From contig NTHE01000048.1 in the NCBI GenBank assembly GCA_002551355.1, forward strand, positions 8,047-68,553: 60,507 nucleotides of DNA, written 5' to 3'. Of the stretch, positions 41,306 through 49,427 are shown in pieces. How positions within the stretch are numbered: position 1 is the stretch's first letter; each line of letters begins with the position of its first letter. This stretch comes from Streptomyces sp. man185. GTDB taxonomy: Bacteria; Actinomycetota; Actinomycetes; Streptomycetales; Streptomycetaceae. Both the position numbers and the translations under genes were made by a program. The notes under the pieces are model-generated. The model worked only from the letters and a program-made list of their open reading frames with translations, was not told the origin of the DNA and made no database searches.

Positions 41306-43083
41306 TCGGCGTCGCACCCCCGGCGTACGACCCCGCGGCCCCGGAGTCGGCGACGACGCTGCCCGTGGGCACGCCGACGACCGTGCGGGGTTACGTACGG
41401 AGTCTGCTGCGCCGGCACCGCAGGGCGTTCACCGTCCTGATCACGGTCAACGCGGTGGCGGTGATCGCCTCGATCACCGGACCGTATCTGCTGGGCGGGC
41501 TGGTCGAGGACCTGTCCGACGGCGTCACCGACCTGCATCTGGAGCGTACGGCCGCGATCTTCGCGGTGGCGCTGGTCATCCAGACCGTCTTCACCCGCTC
41601 CATGCGGCTGCGCGGCGCGATGCTGGGCGAGGAGATGCTCGCGGATCTGCGCGAGGACTTCCTCGTCCGGTCCGTCGGGCTGCCGCCAGGGGTGCTGGAG
41701 CGGGCCGGGACGGGTGATCTGCTCTCCCGGATCACCACGGACATCGACCGGCTGGCGAACGCGATGCGCGAGGCCGTGCCGCAGTTGGCGATCGGCGTCG
41801 TCTGGGCCGGTCTGCTGATCGGCGCGCTGACGGTGACCGCTCCCCCGCTGGCGCTGGCCGTGCTGATCGCGCTGCCGGTGCTGATCGTGGGCTGCCGCTG
41901 GTACTTCCGGCGGGCCCCCTCCGCGTACCGTTCGGAGGCCGCCGGTTACGCCGCCGTCGCCGCGATGCTGGCGGAGACCGTGGACGCCGGGCGGACCGTG
42001 GAGGCGCACCGCCTCGGCGACCGCCGGGTGGCGCTGTCGGACCGGCGCATCACCGAGTGGACCGCGTGGGAGCGGTACACGCTGTTCCTGCGCTCGGTGC
42101 TGTTCCCCGTCATCAACGCGACGTACGTGACGATTCTCGGCGCGGTCCTGCTGCTCGGCGGCTGGTTCGTGCTGGAGGGGTGGATCACGGTCGGGCAGCT
42201 GACCACGGGGGCGCTGCTGGCCCAGATGATGGTCGACCCGATCGGTCTGATCCTGCGCTGGTACGACGAGCTCCAGGTGGCCCAGGTGTCGCTGGCCCGG
42301 CTGGTCGGCGTCCGGGAGATCGAGCCGGACGCGGGTGATGCCGGGGTGGGCCCGGACGGCCGGGACGTGCGGGCGGACGACGTCCGCTTCGGGTACCGGC
42401 AGGGCGTCGACGTCCTGCACAAGGTGTCACTCGACGTGGCTCCGGGCACCCGGCTCGCCCTGGTCGGCCCGTCCGGCGCGGGAAAGTCGACGCTGGGGCG
42501 GCTGCTGGCTGGGATCTACGCACCGCGTACCGGTGAGGTGACGCTCGGCGGGGCGGAGTTGTCGCGGATGACGGCGGAGCGGGTCCGCGAGCATGTCGCC
42601 CTGGTCAACCAGGAGCACCACGTCTTCGTCGGTTCGCTCCGGGACAACCTCCGCCTCGCCCGGGAAGGGGCGAAGGACGCGGAGCTGTGGGCATCGCTCG
42701 CCGCGGTCGACGCCGACGGCTGGGCGAAGGCCCTGGAGAAGGGGTTGGACACCGAGGTCGGCTCGGGCGGGTTCGCGCTGACCCCGGCGCAGGCGCAGCA
42801 GATCGCGCTGGCCCGTCTCGTGCTGGCCGATCCGCACACGCTGGTGCTGGACGAGGCGACCTCGCTGCTGGACCCGCGGGCCGCCCGCCATCTGGAGCGT
42901 TCACTGGCCCGGGTGCTGGAGGGCCGTACGGTGGTGGCGATCGCGCACCGGCTGCACACCGCGCACGACGCGGATGTGATCGCGGTCGTGGAGGACGGCC
43001 GGATCAGCGAACTGGGCAGCCACGACGAGCTGGTGGCCGCGGACGGCGCGTACGCGTCGCTGTGGCGGTCCTGGCACGGGTGA
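41302..43083 (+). CDS. ABC exporter subunit 2, with intact Walker A and degenerate signature
   Basis: A 593-residue half-transporter. Six membrane segments (~45-320) precede an NBD with Walker A GPSGAGKS (389-396), Q-loop VNQEHHVF, Walker B TLVLDEATSLLD and H-loop IAHRLH intact. The signature reads LTPAQAQQ (from 493) instead of LSGGQ. Together with subunit 1's intact signature and broken Walker A, the dimer should hold one active site (Walker A of this subunit facing LSGGQ of subunit 1) and one inactive site. The exported substrate is unknown. It is convergent with the spermidine-synthase-like gene; a GCCCGG/CCGGGC hairpin lies at 43099-43115. Confidence 0.9.
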   Translation: MIGVAPPAYDPAAPESATTLPVGTPTTVRGYVRSLLRRHRRAFTVLITVNAVAVIASITGPYLLGGLVEDLSDGVTDLHLERTAAIFAVALVIQTVFTRSMRLRGAMLGEEMLADLREDFLVRSVGLPPGVLERAGTGDLLSRITTDIDRLANAMREAVPQLAIGVVWAGLLIGALTVTAPPLALAVLIALPVLIVGCRWYFRRAPSAYRSEAAGYAAVAAMLAETVDAGRTVEAHRLGDRRVALSDRRITEWTAWERYTLFLRSVLFPVINATYVTILGAVLLLGGWFVLEGWITVGQLTTGALLAQMMVDPIGLILRWYDELQVAQVSLARLVGVREIEPDAGDAGVGPDGRDVRADDVRFGYRQGVDVLHKVSLDVAPGTRLALVGPSGAGKSTLGRLLAGIYAPRTGEVTLGGAELSRMTAERVREHVALVNQEHHVFVGSLRDNLRLAREGAKDAELWASLAAVDADGWAKALEKGLDTEVGSGGFALTPAQAQQIALARLVLADPHTLVLDEATSLLDPRAARHLERSLARVLEGRTVVAIAHRLHTAHDADVIAVVEDGRISELGSHDELVAADGAYASLWRSWHG

Positions 43084-43106
43084 GGCACTCGACGAACAGC
43101 CCGGGC

Positions 43107-44675
43107 TCACCGGGCCGTTCGGGTGGGGTGGGGCTGGAGGAGCTGGTCGACGGGGGCGTGGTCGTCGGTGAGCACACGGGCGTTGCCGGTCCAGGTGGTG
43201 AGGTCGTCGCCGCCTGTGATCTTCCAGCCGACGTCCCGGGCGTCCAGGGCCTCCTGGATCGCGGGGGCGTCGACCGGCCGGCCGGAGGCGATGACCACCA
43301 TGTTGCCGCCGATGGTGGACGCCGTGGGGTCCAGGCCGATGTCGGCAGGCTTCCCGAGCAGCGCGACGTGCGGGAAGGTCGCGGCGAGGGTGGCGACCTC
43401 GGCGCGGACGAAGGCCAGTTCGCCGTGGTCGATGAGGTTGGCGACGTACAGACCGTCCGCGTCGAGCGCCCGGCGTACGTCCTTCAGTGCCTGTGACGTC
43501 GTGAGGTGCCACGGCGCGCTGACGCCACCGAAGGCGTCGCCGACGACCAGGTCGTGGCCGCCCGCGTCCAGCCTCCGCAGACCCAGTCGGCCGTCCTCCA
43601 CCCGTACGTCGATGCCGGTCGCGGCCCCAGTGCCCAGGCCGAGCCGGTCGCGGTCGATGCGGACGACTCCGGGGTCGATCTCGGAGACGAGGCTGCGGGT
43701 CCCGGGGCGGGCGGCCGCGAGGTAGCGGGGGAAGGTGAGGCCGCCGCCCCCGATGTGGTGGGCGGTCAGCGGTTCGCCCTCGGGGAAGGCGGTGTCGACC
43801 ACGGAGGCGAAGGCGCGTACGTACGCGAACTTCAGGTACGCCGGGTCCTCCACGTCGACGTAGGAGTGGCGCAGTCCGTCCAGGACGAGCGTGCGGCCGC
43901 TGTCCCGGTCGGGGTCCGCGACGACCTGGGCGCAGTGGTAGCGGGTCTCCTCGTCGCAGCCGCCGGGGGCGACCCCGGTGGCGAGGGTGCCCGCGACGAC
44001 GGTGGCGAGCGCCACGGCCGTGGCGCGCCGGCGGCGACGGGCCCGCCATCCGACGACGGCGGCCCCGAGGACCAGCAGCATTCCGAGGCCGATCAGGATG
44101 GAGCTGACGGGCAGCCGGGAGACCAGGACGAATCCGGTGAGGACGGTGCCGACGATGGCTCCGAAGGTACCGACGCCCGAGAGCCTCCCGACGACCGTCC
44201 CGGTCTCGGCGAGGCTGGTCAGCCGTAGCTTCGTCACGAACGGGGTCACTGCCGACAGCAGCGCGCCGGGCACCAGGAGCGTCGCCGAGGCGACCAGCAG
44301 GAGCAGCGCCGGTGACCACTCCGCGGTGGTACGGAGCAGGAGCGGGGTGAGCGCGACGACCACGCCCGACACTCCGAGCGCCGGGGCGATGAGCCGGTGC
44401 GGGTCGACCTGGTCCGCGATGCGCCCACCCAGCCAGGAGCCCAGCGCGATGGCGGTGAGCGCGATGCCGATCACCATCGTGCTGGTTTCCAGGGTGAGGC
44501 CGAGGTAGGGGGCGAGCAGCCGCAGGGCGACGATCTCGACCACCAGGACGGCGGCCGACGACCCGAACACGAGGACCGCCGCGGCACGGGGCCCCAGCCC
44601 CCTACCGTCGTCGCGGGGCGGGTCGTCGCCCACGGGAGAGTCGTCGGCCACGGGCGAGGGGGGCGATGTGGTCAC
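43107..44675 (-). CDS. Membrane protein with spermidine synthase-like domain
   Basis: A 522-residue protein. About eight to nine membrane segments (~35-245; e.g. AAVLVFGSSAAVLVVEIVAL, TMVIGIALTAIALGSWLGG) are followed by a Rossmann methyltransferase-like domain: HHIGGGGLTFPRYLA, SLVSEIDPGVVRIDRDRLGL, DLVVGDAFGGVSAPWHLTT. It resembles membrane-fused spermidine/spermine synthase family proteins of actinobacteria. Known examples do not always make polyamines, and the product is uncertain. The GTG at 44675 starts the conserved acidic/proline-rich N-terminus; the frame is open ~96 codons further without homology or signal. Confidence 0.85.
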   Translation of the reverse strand: MTTSPPSPVADDSPVGDDPPRDDGRGLGPRAAAVLVFGSSAAVLVVEIVALRLLAPYLGLTLETSTMVIGIALTAIALGSWLGGRIADQVDPHRLIAPALGVSGVVVALTPLLLRTTAEWSPALLLLVASATLLVPGALLSAVTPFVTKLRLTSLAETGTVVGRLSGVGTFGAIVGTVLTGFVLVSRLPVSSILIGLGMLLVLGAAVVGWRARRRRRATAVALATVVAGTLATGVAPGGCDEETRYHCAQVVADPDRDSGRTLVLDGLRHSYVDVEDPAYLKFAYVRAFASVVDTAFPEGEPLTAHHIGGGGLTFPRYLAAARPGTRSLVSEIDPGVVRIDRDRLGLGTGAATGIDVRVEDGRLGLRRLDAGGHDLVVGDAFGGVSAPWHLTTSQALKDVRRALDADGLYVANLIDHGELAFVRAEVATLAATFPHVALLGKPADIGLDPTASTIGGNMVVIASGRPVDAPAIQEALDARDVGWKITGGDDLTTWTGNARVLTDDHAPVDQLLQPHPTRTAR

Positions 44676-45500
44676 CGCAGCATCCTCGCACGGGGACGGG
44701 GGCCGAACTCCCTCTGTTCCGAGGGGCGGAGGGAACGGGACAGCCGATCCGGGCGGGACGGGGACGGATGTTCCACGACATTGCGGTGCGCCCGCGCCGG
44801 GGCCGGTGGTCCCGTGATCCGGTGCGCAGAGACGAGAAGCCCGGGCCCGACGCGACCCCTGACCGTGGACCGGGGGTGCTTCCCGGATGCCGTGACTTTC
44901 TGGGAGGACCCGGTCTGGCGGGCGGCGGCCCTCGACGGGGTGACCGAGGGCCTCGCCGCTCACGGGCCGGCGGAAACGGGCCCCCGGACGGTGCGGCTGC
45001 GCCGATCTGCACGAGAAGCAGCTTTTCGCGCCCGTGTCCGGCCGGTACGTCTTCTTCTGCAGGACACCCCGTGGGCGACGCGCTGGTCGGGCATCCGTTC
45101 TGCAGCCTGTCGGTGCCCGCCCGTGCGGCCCGTGAGCACTGTGGCCCCGAGGTGCTGTCCCGGCGGCGGGACGCCTCTCTGGAGCCGTGGGCCGGCGGAG
45201 GCGTCACGACGGGCCGGGCTGCGCCGTCCCGTGCGCCTCGCGTGGCGGCTGGCGGCGCTCGGCCGGGCCGCCTCGTGGGGCGGATGTTCCCCGTACCGCC
45301 GGGTGGGCCGGGCGTGGCCGGGGACGCCGAGGGGCCTCTTGGCTGAGGGAGCTGTCGGTCGCCCCTCCCCTCTGATCGGGCCCGTTTCACCCCCGTCAGG
45401 AGGCGGATGCCGGGGCATCCGGTGAGGATGAGGGGTGAATCACCCGGTAAACGGGGCAGGCGAGCGCAGAACCACGCAAGCCCGAGAAGGGACGCAGACC
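44676..45500 (+). other. Intergenic region with a probable frameshifted gene remnant
   Basis: About 820 bases without an intact gene. Between roughly 44865 and 45075 the forward strand keeps protein-like sequence in two frames: one gives CFPDAVTFWEDPVWRAAALD, then GVTEGLAAHG, and the next frame gives DLHEKQLFAPVSGRYVFFCR. A single shift near 44995 would join them. The first part weakly resembles the N-terminus of aminoglycoside phosphotransferase-like proteins, but I cannot identify it. The rest shows only GC-driven open frames. A GTG at 45435 could extend the following gene upstream. Confidence 0.35.
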
Positions 45501-46862
45501 GTGGCACCACCCAGGATTCTCGTCGTCGGCGCCGGCTTCGCAGGCGTCGAGTGCGTACGCCGTCTGGAGCGCAGGCTCGCTCCGGGCGAGGCACAGATCA
45601 CGCTCGTCACACCGTTCTCCTACCAGCTCTATCTGCCGCTGCTCCCCCAGGTGGCCTCCGGGGTGCTCACCCCCCAGTCCGTCGCGGTGTCACTGCGCCG
45701 CAGCCGCCGCCACCGGACCCGGATCGTGCCGGGCGGGGCGATCGGCGTGGACACGCAGGCCAAGGTCTGCGTGATCCGCAAGATCACGGACGAGATCGTG
45801 AACGAGCCGTACGACTACATCGTGCTGGCGGCGGGCAGCGTCACCCGGACCTTCGACATTCCCGGGCTGCTCGACAACGCCCGGGGGATGAAGACGCTGG
45901 CCGAGGCCGCGTACGTGCGCGACCACGTCATCGCCCAGCTGGATCTGGCGGACGCCAGTCACGACGAGGCCGAGCGGGCCTCCCGGCTCCAGTTCGTGGT
46001 GGTCGGCGGCGGTTACGCGGGGACGGAGACGGCCGCCTGTCTCCAGCGCCTGACCACCAACGCGGTGAAGCACTATCCGCGGCTGGACCCGCGCCTCATC
46101 AAGTGGCATCTGATCGACATCGCGCCCAAGCTGATGCCGGAGCTCGGCGACAAGCTCGGCCGGGCCGCACTGGAGGTGCTCCGCAAGCGGGACATCGAGG
46201 TGTCGCTCGGGGTCTCGGTCGCCAAGGCGGGAGCGGAGGAGGTCACGTTCACCGACGGCCGGGTGCTGCCCTGCCGGACCCTGATCTGGACCGCCGGGGT
46301 GGCCGCGAGTCCGCTGATCGCCACCCTCGGCGCGGAGACGGTACGCGGCCGGCTCGCCGTGACTCCGCAGCTGAAACTGCCGGGCGCGGACGGGGTGTTC
46401 TCGCTCGGCGACGCGGCCGCGGTGCCCGACCTGGCGAAGGGGGACGGGGCGGTCTGCCCGCCCACCGCGCAGCACGCGATGCGCCAGGGCCGGGTGCTGG
46501 CGGACAACCTGATCGCCTCGGTGCGCCACGAGCCGCTCAAGGACTACGTGCACAAGGATCTGGGGCTCGTCGTGGACCTCGGCGGCAAGGACGCCGTGTC
46601 CAAGCCGCTGGGCGTCGAGCTGCGCGGGCTGCCCGCGCAGGCGGTGGCCCGGGGCTACCACTGGTCGGCGCTGCGGACGAACGTGGCGAAGACCCGGGTC
46701 ATGACGAACTGGATGCTGAACGCGGTCGCCGGCGACGACTTCGTCCGGACCGGGTTCCAGTCCCGCAAGCCGGCGACGCTGCGGGACTTCGAGTACACGG
46801 ACGTCTATCTGACGCCCGAGCAGATCAAGGAGCACACGGCGGCGACCGTCATCAAGCACTGA
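45501..46862 (+). CDS. Type II NADH dehydrogenase-like FAD/NAD(P) oxidoreductase
   Basis: A 453-residue flavoprotein of the NDH-2 family: FAD motif RILVVGAGFAGVECVRRLE, NADH motif QFVVVGGGYAGTETAACLQR, IWTAGVAASPLI, and VFSLGDAAAVPDLAKG before the C-terminal region. NDH-2 moves electrons from NADH to menaquinone at the membrane without proton pumping. The GTG at 45501 has AGAAGGGA upstream; a GTG at 45435 would add 22 residues. The protein may instead serve another acceptor, because many actinomycetes have several copies. It is convergent with the ligase gene. Confidence 0.87.
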   Translation: MAPPRILVVGAGFAGVECVRRLERRLAPGEAQITLVTPFSYQLYLPLLPQVASGVLTPQSVAVSLRRSRRHRTRIVPGGAIGVDTQAKVCVIRKITDEIVNEPYDYIVLAAGSVTRTFDIPGLLDNARGMKTLAEAAYVRDHVIAQLDLADASHDEAERASRLQFVVVGGGYAGTETAACLQRLTTNAVKHYPRLDPRLIKWHLIDIAPKLMPELGDKLGRAALEVLRKRDIEVSLGVSVAKAGAEEVTFTDGRVLPCRTLIWTAGVAASPLIATLGAETVRGRLAVTPQLKLPGADGVFSLGDAAAVPDLAKGDGAVCPPTAQHAMRQGRVLADNLIASVRHEPLKDYVHKDLGLVVDLGGKDAVSKPLGVELRGLPAQAVARGYHWSALRTNVAKTRVMTNWMLNAVAGDDFVRTGFQSRKPATLRDFEYTDVYLTPEQIKEHTAATVIKH

Positions 46863-46875
46863 GCCGCCGGTCGGT

Positions 46876-46909
46876 GTGAGCGCGTCCCGGATGCCCGGGG
46901 CGCGCTCAC
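46876..46909. terminator. Bidirectional terminator between the NDH-2-like gene and ligB
   Basis: GTGAGCGCGTCCCGG and CCGGGGCGCGCTCAC form a 15-base stem with one mismatch and a 4-base loop, overlapping the last bases of ligB. The genes converge here. Confidence 0.7.
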
Positions 46910-48441
46910 GGCTGCCGGGACAGGACCGTCTCCACGGTGTCCGCCTCCTGCGCGGTCTTGTCCTCCCGGTAGCGCAGGACGCGGGCGAACCGGAGGGTGA
47001 CCCCGGCGGGGTAGCGGGTGGAGCGCTGGAGGCCGTCGTAGGCGATCTCCACGACGAGTTCCGGGCGTACGGTGACGACATGGCCGTCGTCGTGGATCGC
47101 CAGCTCCCCCAGGCGCTCGGTCTGCCACGCCAGCAGGGCGTCCGTGAGCCCCTTGAAGGTCTTCCCGAGCATCGCGAACGTACCGTCGGGCCTGCGTGCG
47201 CCCAGGTGCAGGTTGGAGAGCTTGCCGGTGCGCCGGCCGCTGCCCCGCTCGACGGCCAGCACCACCAGGTCCAGGGTGTGCACCGGCTTCACCTTCAGCC
47301 AGGCCGCGCCCCGGCGGCCCGCGCTGTAGGCGGCGGTCGGGTCCTTGACGACGACGCCCTCGTGGCCGCGTTCCAGGGTGTCGGCCAGGAACGCGTCGGC
47401 CGCCGCACGGGCCCCGGCGGCCTCGGGATCGTCGACGACCGTACGCCGGACGCGCAGGCGCTCGGGGAGCAGCCGGGCCAGGGCCGCGTGACGGTCGGTG
47501 AAGGGCAGGTCGAGCAGGTCCTCGTCGTTGACCAGGAGCGCGTCGAAGAAGACCGGGACGACGGGCACGTGCGCGGCGGCTCCGGCCACGTCCCGCCGGG
47601 AGCCCACCCGGGAGGCGGTCTCCTGGAAGGGCCGGGGCCTGCCGTCCTCCCCCAGGGCGAGCACCTCGCCGTCCAGGATGAAGCGGTCGGCCGGGAGGGC
47701 CGCGACGGCGGCGGTGAGCTCGGGCAGCCGGTCGGTGATGTCGTCGAGGGTACGGGTGTAGGCGCGGACGCGGTCGCCGTCGCGGTGGACCTGCACCCGG
47801 ATCCCGTCGAGCTTCTCCTCGACGACGCAGGGGCCCAGCTTGTCGAGGGCCTCGACGACCGAGGCGGCGGTGTGCGCCAGCATCGGCTGGACGGGCCGAA
47901 AGACGGTGAGGCGGAAGGCGGCGAGCGCGCCGGGGCCCTCCGCGAGGAGTGCCCCGGCGACCTCCCGGAGCGATCCGGCGAGCATCACGGCGCGCCGTAC
48001 GTCGGCGGGCGGGGCGTCGGCGGCGTGGGCCAGGGCGTCGGCGGCGACGGCGTCCAGGGCCCCCTGGCGTACCTCGCCGGTGAGCAGGGCCCGCAGGAAG
48101 CGCTGCTCGGCCTCGGTGGCGGCGGCGAACAGGGCGCGCAGGTGCTCCTTGCGCCGGGCCTGGGAGCCGGGGCCGGAGACGGCGGCCAGCGCGGTCAGCT
48201 CGGCGTCGACGCCGGTGACGGTGAGGGTGGGTTCGGCGGCGGGCTCCACCGGGTCCCCGAGGCTCCGCCACCCCACTCCGATCCGGCCCTGGGGCAGCCG
48301 TCCGGCGAGGTACGGGATGACGACGGGGACGTCCTCGGGTCCGGCGTCCCGGAAGAGGCCGGCGAGAAGCGCCACCTTCTTGGACCGGGCGGAGGTGGCG
48401 GCGACCTCCAGGGACACCTGGGCGAGCTCGGCGAGCAGCAT
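46906..48441 (-). CDS. ligB: ATP-dependent DNA ligase, LigB type
   Basis: A 511-residue ligase. The N-terminal helical region (1-185) is the DNA-binding domain; the adenylation domain has the catalytic Lys210 in EEKLDGIRVQ, then RFILDGEVLAL, VFFDALLVNDEDLLD, HEGVVVKDPTAAYSAGRRG, then WLKVKPVH. The OB-fold tail ends FARVLRYREDKTAQEADT. It matches mycobacterial LigB in length and layout rather than the NHEJ ligases LigC/LigD, which lack the large N-terminal domain. It seals nicks and is normally dispensable beside NAD-dependent LigA. Confidence 0.92.
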   Translation of the reverse strand: MLLAELAQVSLEVAATSARSKKVALLAGLFRDAGPEDVPVVIPYLAGRLPQGRIGVGWRSLGDPVEPAAEPTLTVTGVDAELTALAAVSGPGSQARRKEHLRALFAAATEAEQRFLRALLTGEVRQGALDAVAADALAHAADAPPADVRRAVMLAGSLREVAGALLAEGPGALAAFRLTVFRPVQPMLAHTAASVVEALDKLGPCVVEEKLDGIRVQVHRDGDRVRAYTRTLDDITDRLPELTAAVAALPADRFILDGEVLALGEDGRPRPFQETASRVGSRRDVAGAAAHVPVVPVFFDALLVNDEDLLDLPFTDRHAALARLLPERLRVRRTVVDDPEAAGARAAADAFLADTLERGHEGVVVKDPTAAYSAGRRGAAWLKVKPVHTLDLVVLAVERGSGRRTGKLSNLHLGARRPDGTFAMLGKTFKGLTDALLAWQTERLGELAIHDDGHVVTVRPELVVEIAYDGLQRSTRYPAGVTLRFARVLRYREDKTAQEADTVETVLSRQP

Positions 48442-48497
48442 GCGCCCATGGTGCTACGGGGCGGAGCGTGCCGCCCGCCCGCCGCGCGCCCGGTAGG

Positions 48498-49289
48498 TCA
48501 TATGAAGTTGAGGGCGGCCGCCCCGCCCACCCCCCCGAGCACCATGAAGGCGGGCATCAACAGCTTGATCTCCACCCAGCTGCCGGCCCGGAAACGCATG
48601 AACTTCGGCGGGCCCAGCGGGTACCACCGCTTGCCGCCGATCGGGAGGGGCCACAGGATCGGGCAGCCGGAGACGGTCAGGGCGTCGCCGATGTCGTGGA
48701 CCAGCGCCCCCAGCACGATGGGCAGGCCGAGCCACATGTACTCCTGGCCGGGGGCGTCGAACAGCCAGGCGGCCCCGTTGCCGGGCTGGTCGAGGACGCC
48801 AGCGAGGATCCAGGCGCTGGTCGCGCCGAGCAGCCAGACGAGCACGTCGCTGGAGACCCGGGCCGCCCGCCAGAGCAGGCCCTCCACGGCGAGCACGAGG
48901 TGGACGAAGAGGATCGCGAGGACTGCCCAGCGCCCTCCGGTGACGGCGGCGACGGAGCAGCCGGCGCCCATCAGGACGGCGAAGAACCAGGTGTGGGTGA
49001 GGGTGCGGTGGCCGCCGGTGCGGCGGGGGTCCGCGGTGCTCCTGGTGGCCTTGTAGACGGCGTAGGAGAGCTTGTCGGTGATCTCGCAGAGCGCTTTGGA
49101 GACGGGGCCGAAGGCGCGTGAGATGGTCGCGGCCTTGTGGTCGAGGTCGGGGGCGAGGGCGGCGCCCGCGCTGATCAGGGCCCCGACGAGCAGGACCGGC
49201 CAGGGCATGGTGTAGCCCGTGGCGGCGGCCGCCGCGCCGACCCCCAGCCAGGCCGCCGCTCCTGAGAGCGAGTGTGCCGGTCCCATCAT
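48498..49289 (-). CDS. YdjM-family membrane-bound metal-dependent hydrolase-like protein
   Basis: A 263-residue protein with about six membrane segments. Conserved family motifs are GPAHSLSGAAAW, ALAPDLDHKAATISRAFGPV, GHRTLTHTWFF and ALVHDIGDALTVSGCPILWP; the His/Asp residues would bind metal. E. coli YdjM is annotated as a LexA-regulated inner membrane protein; the reaction is unknown. The ATG at 49289 (or 49286) begins the conserved MMGPAHSLSG; a purine-rich GGGAAAAG lies upstream. It is divergent from the helicase gene, 138 bases apart. Confidence 0.82.
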   Translation of the reverse strand: MMGPAHSLSGAAAWLGVGAAAAATGYTMPWPVLLVGALISAGAALAPDLDHKAATISRAFGPVSKALCEITDKLSYAVYKATRSTADPRRTGGHRTLTHTWFFAVLMGAGCSVAAVTGGRWAVLAILFVHLVLAVEGLLWRAARVSSDVLVWLLGATSAWILAGVLDQPGNGAAWLFDAPGQEYMWLGLPIVLGALVHDIGDALTVSGCPILWPLPIGGKRWYPLGPPKFMRFRAGSWVEIKLLMPAFMVLGGVGGAAALNFI

Positions 49290-49427
49290 GATCTTTTCCC
49301 GCCCCCAGTGTCGCGTGTGCCCATCACCGCTGCGGAGCGGGCAGGTTGAGACCGCAGCGTATCGCCCATGATCTTGGTCGCGTCGGCCGGTTCCCTCATC
49401 CGGGCGGAAGGCAGGCAAGATGGGGGC

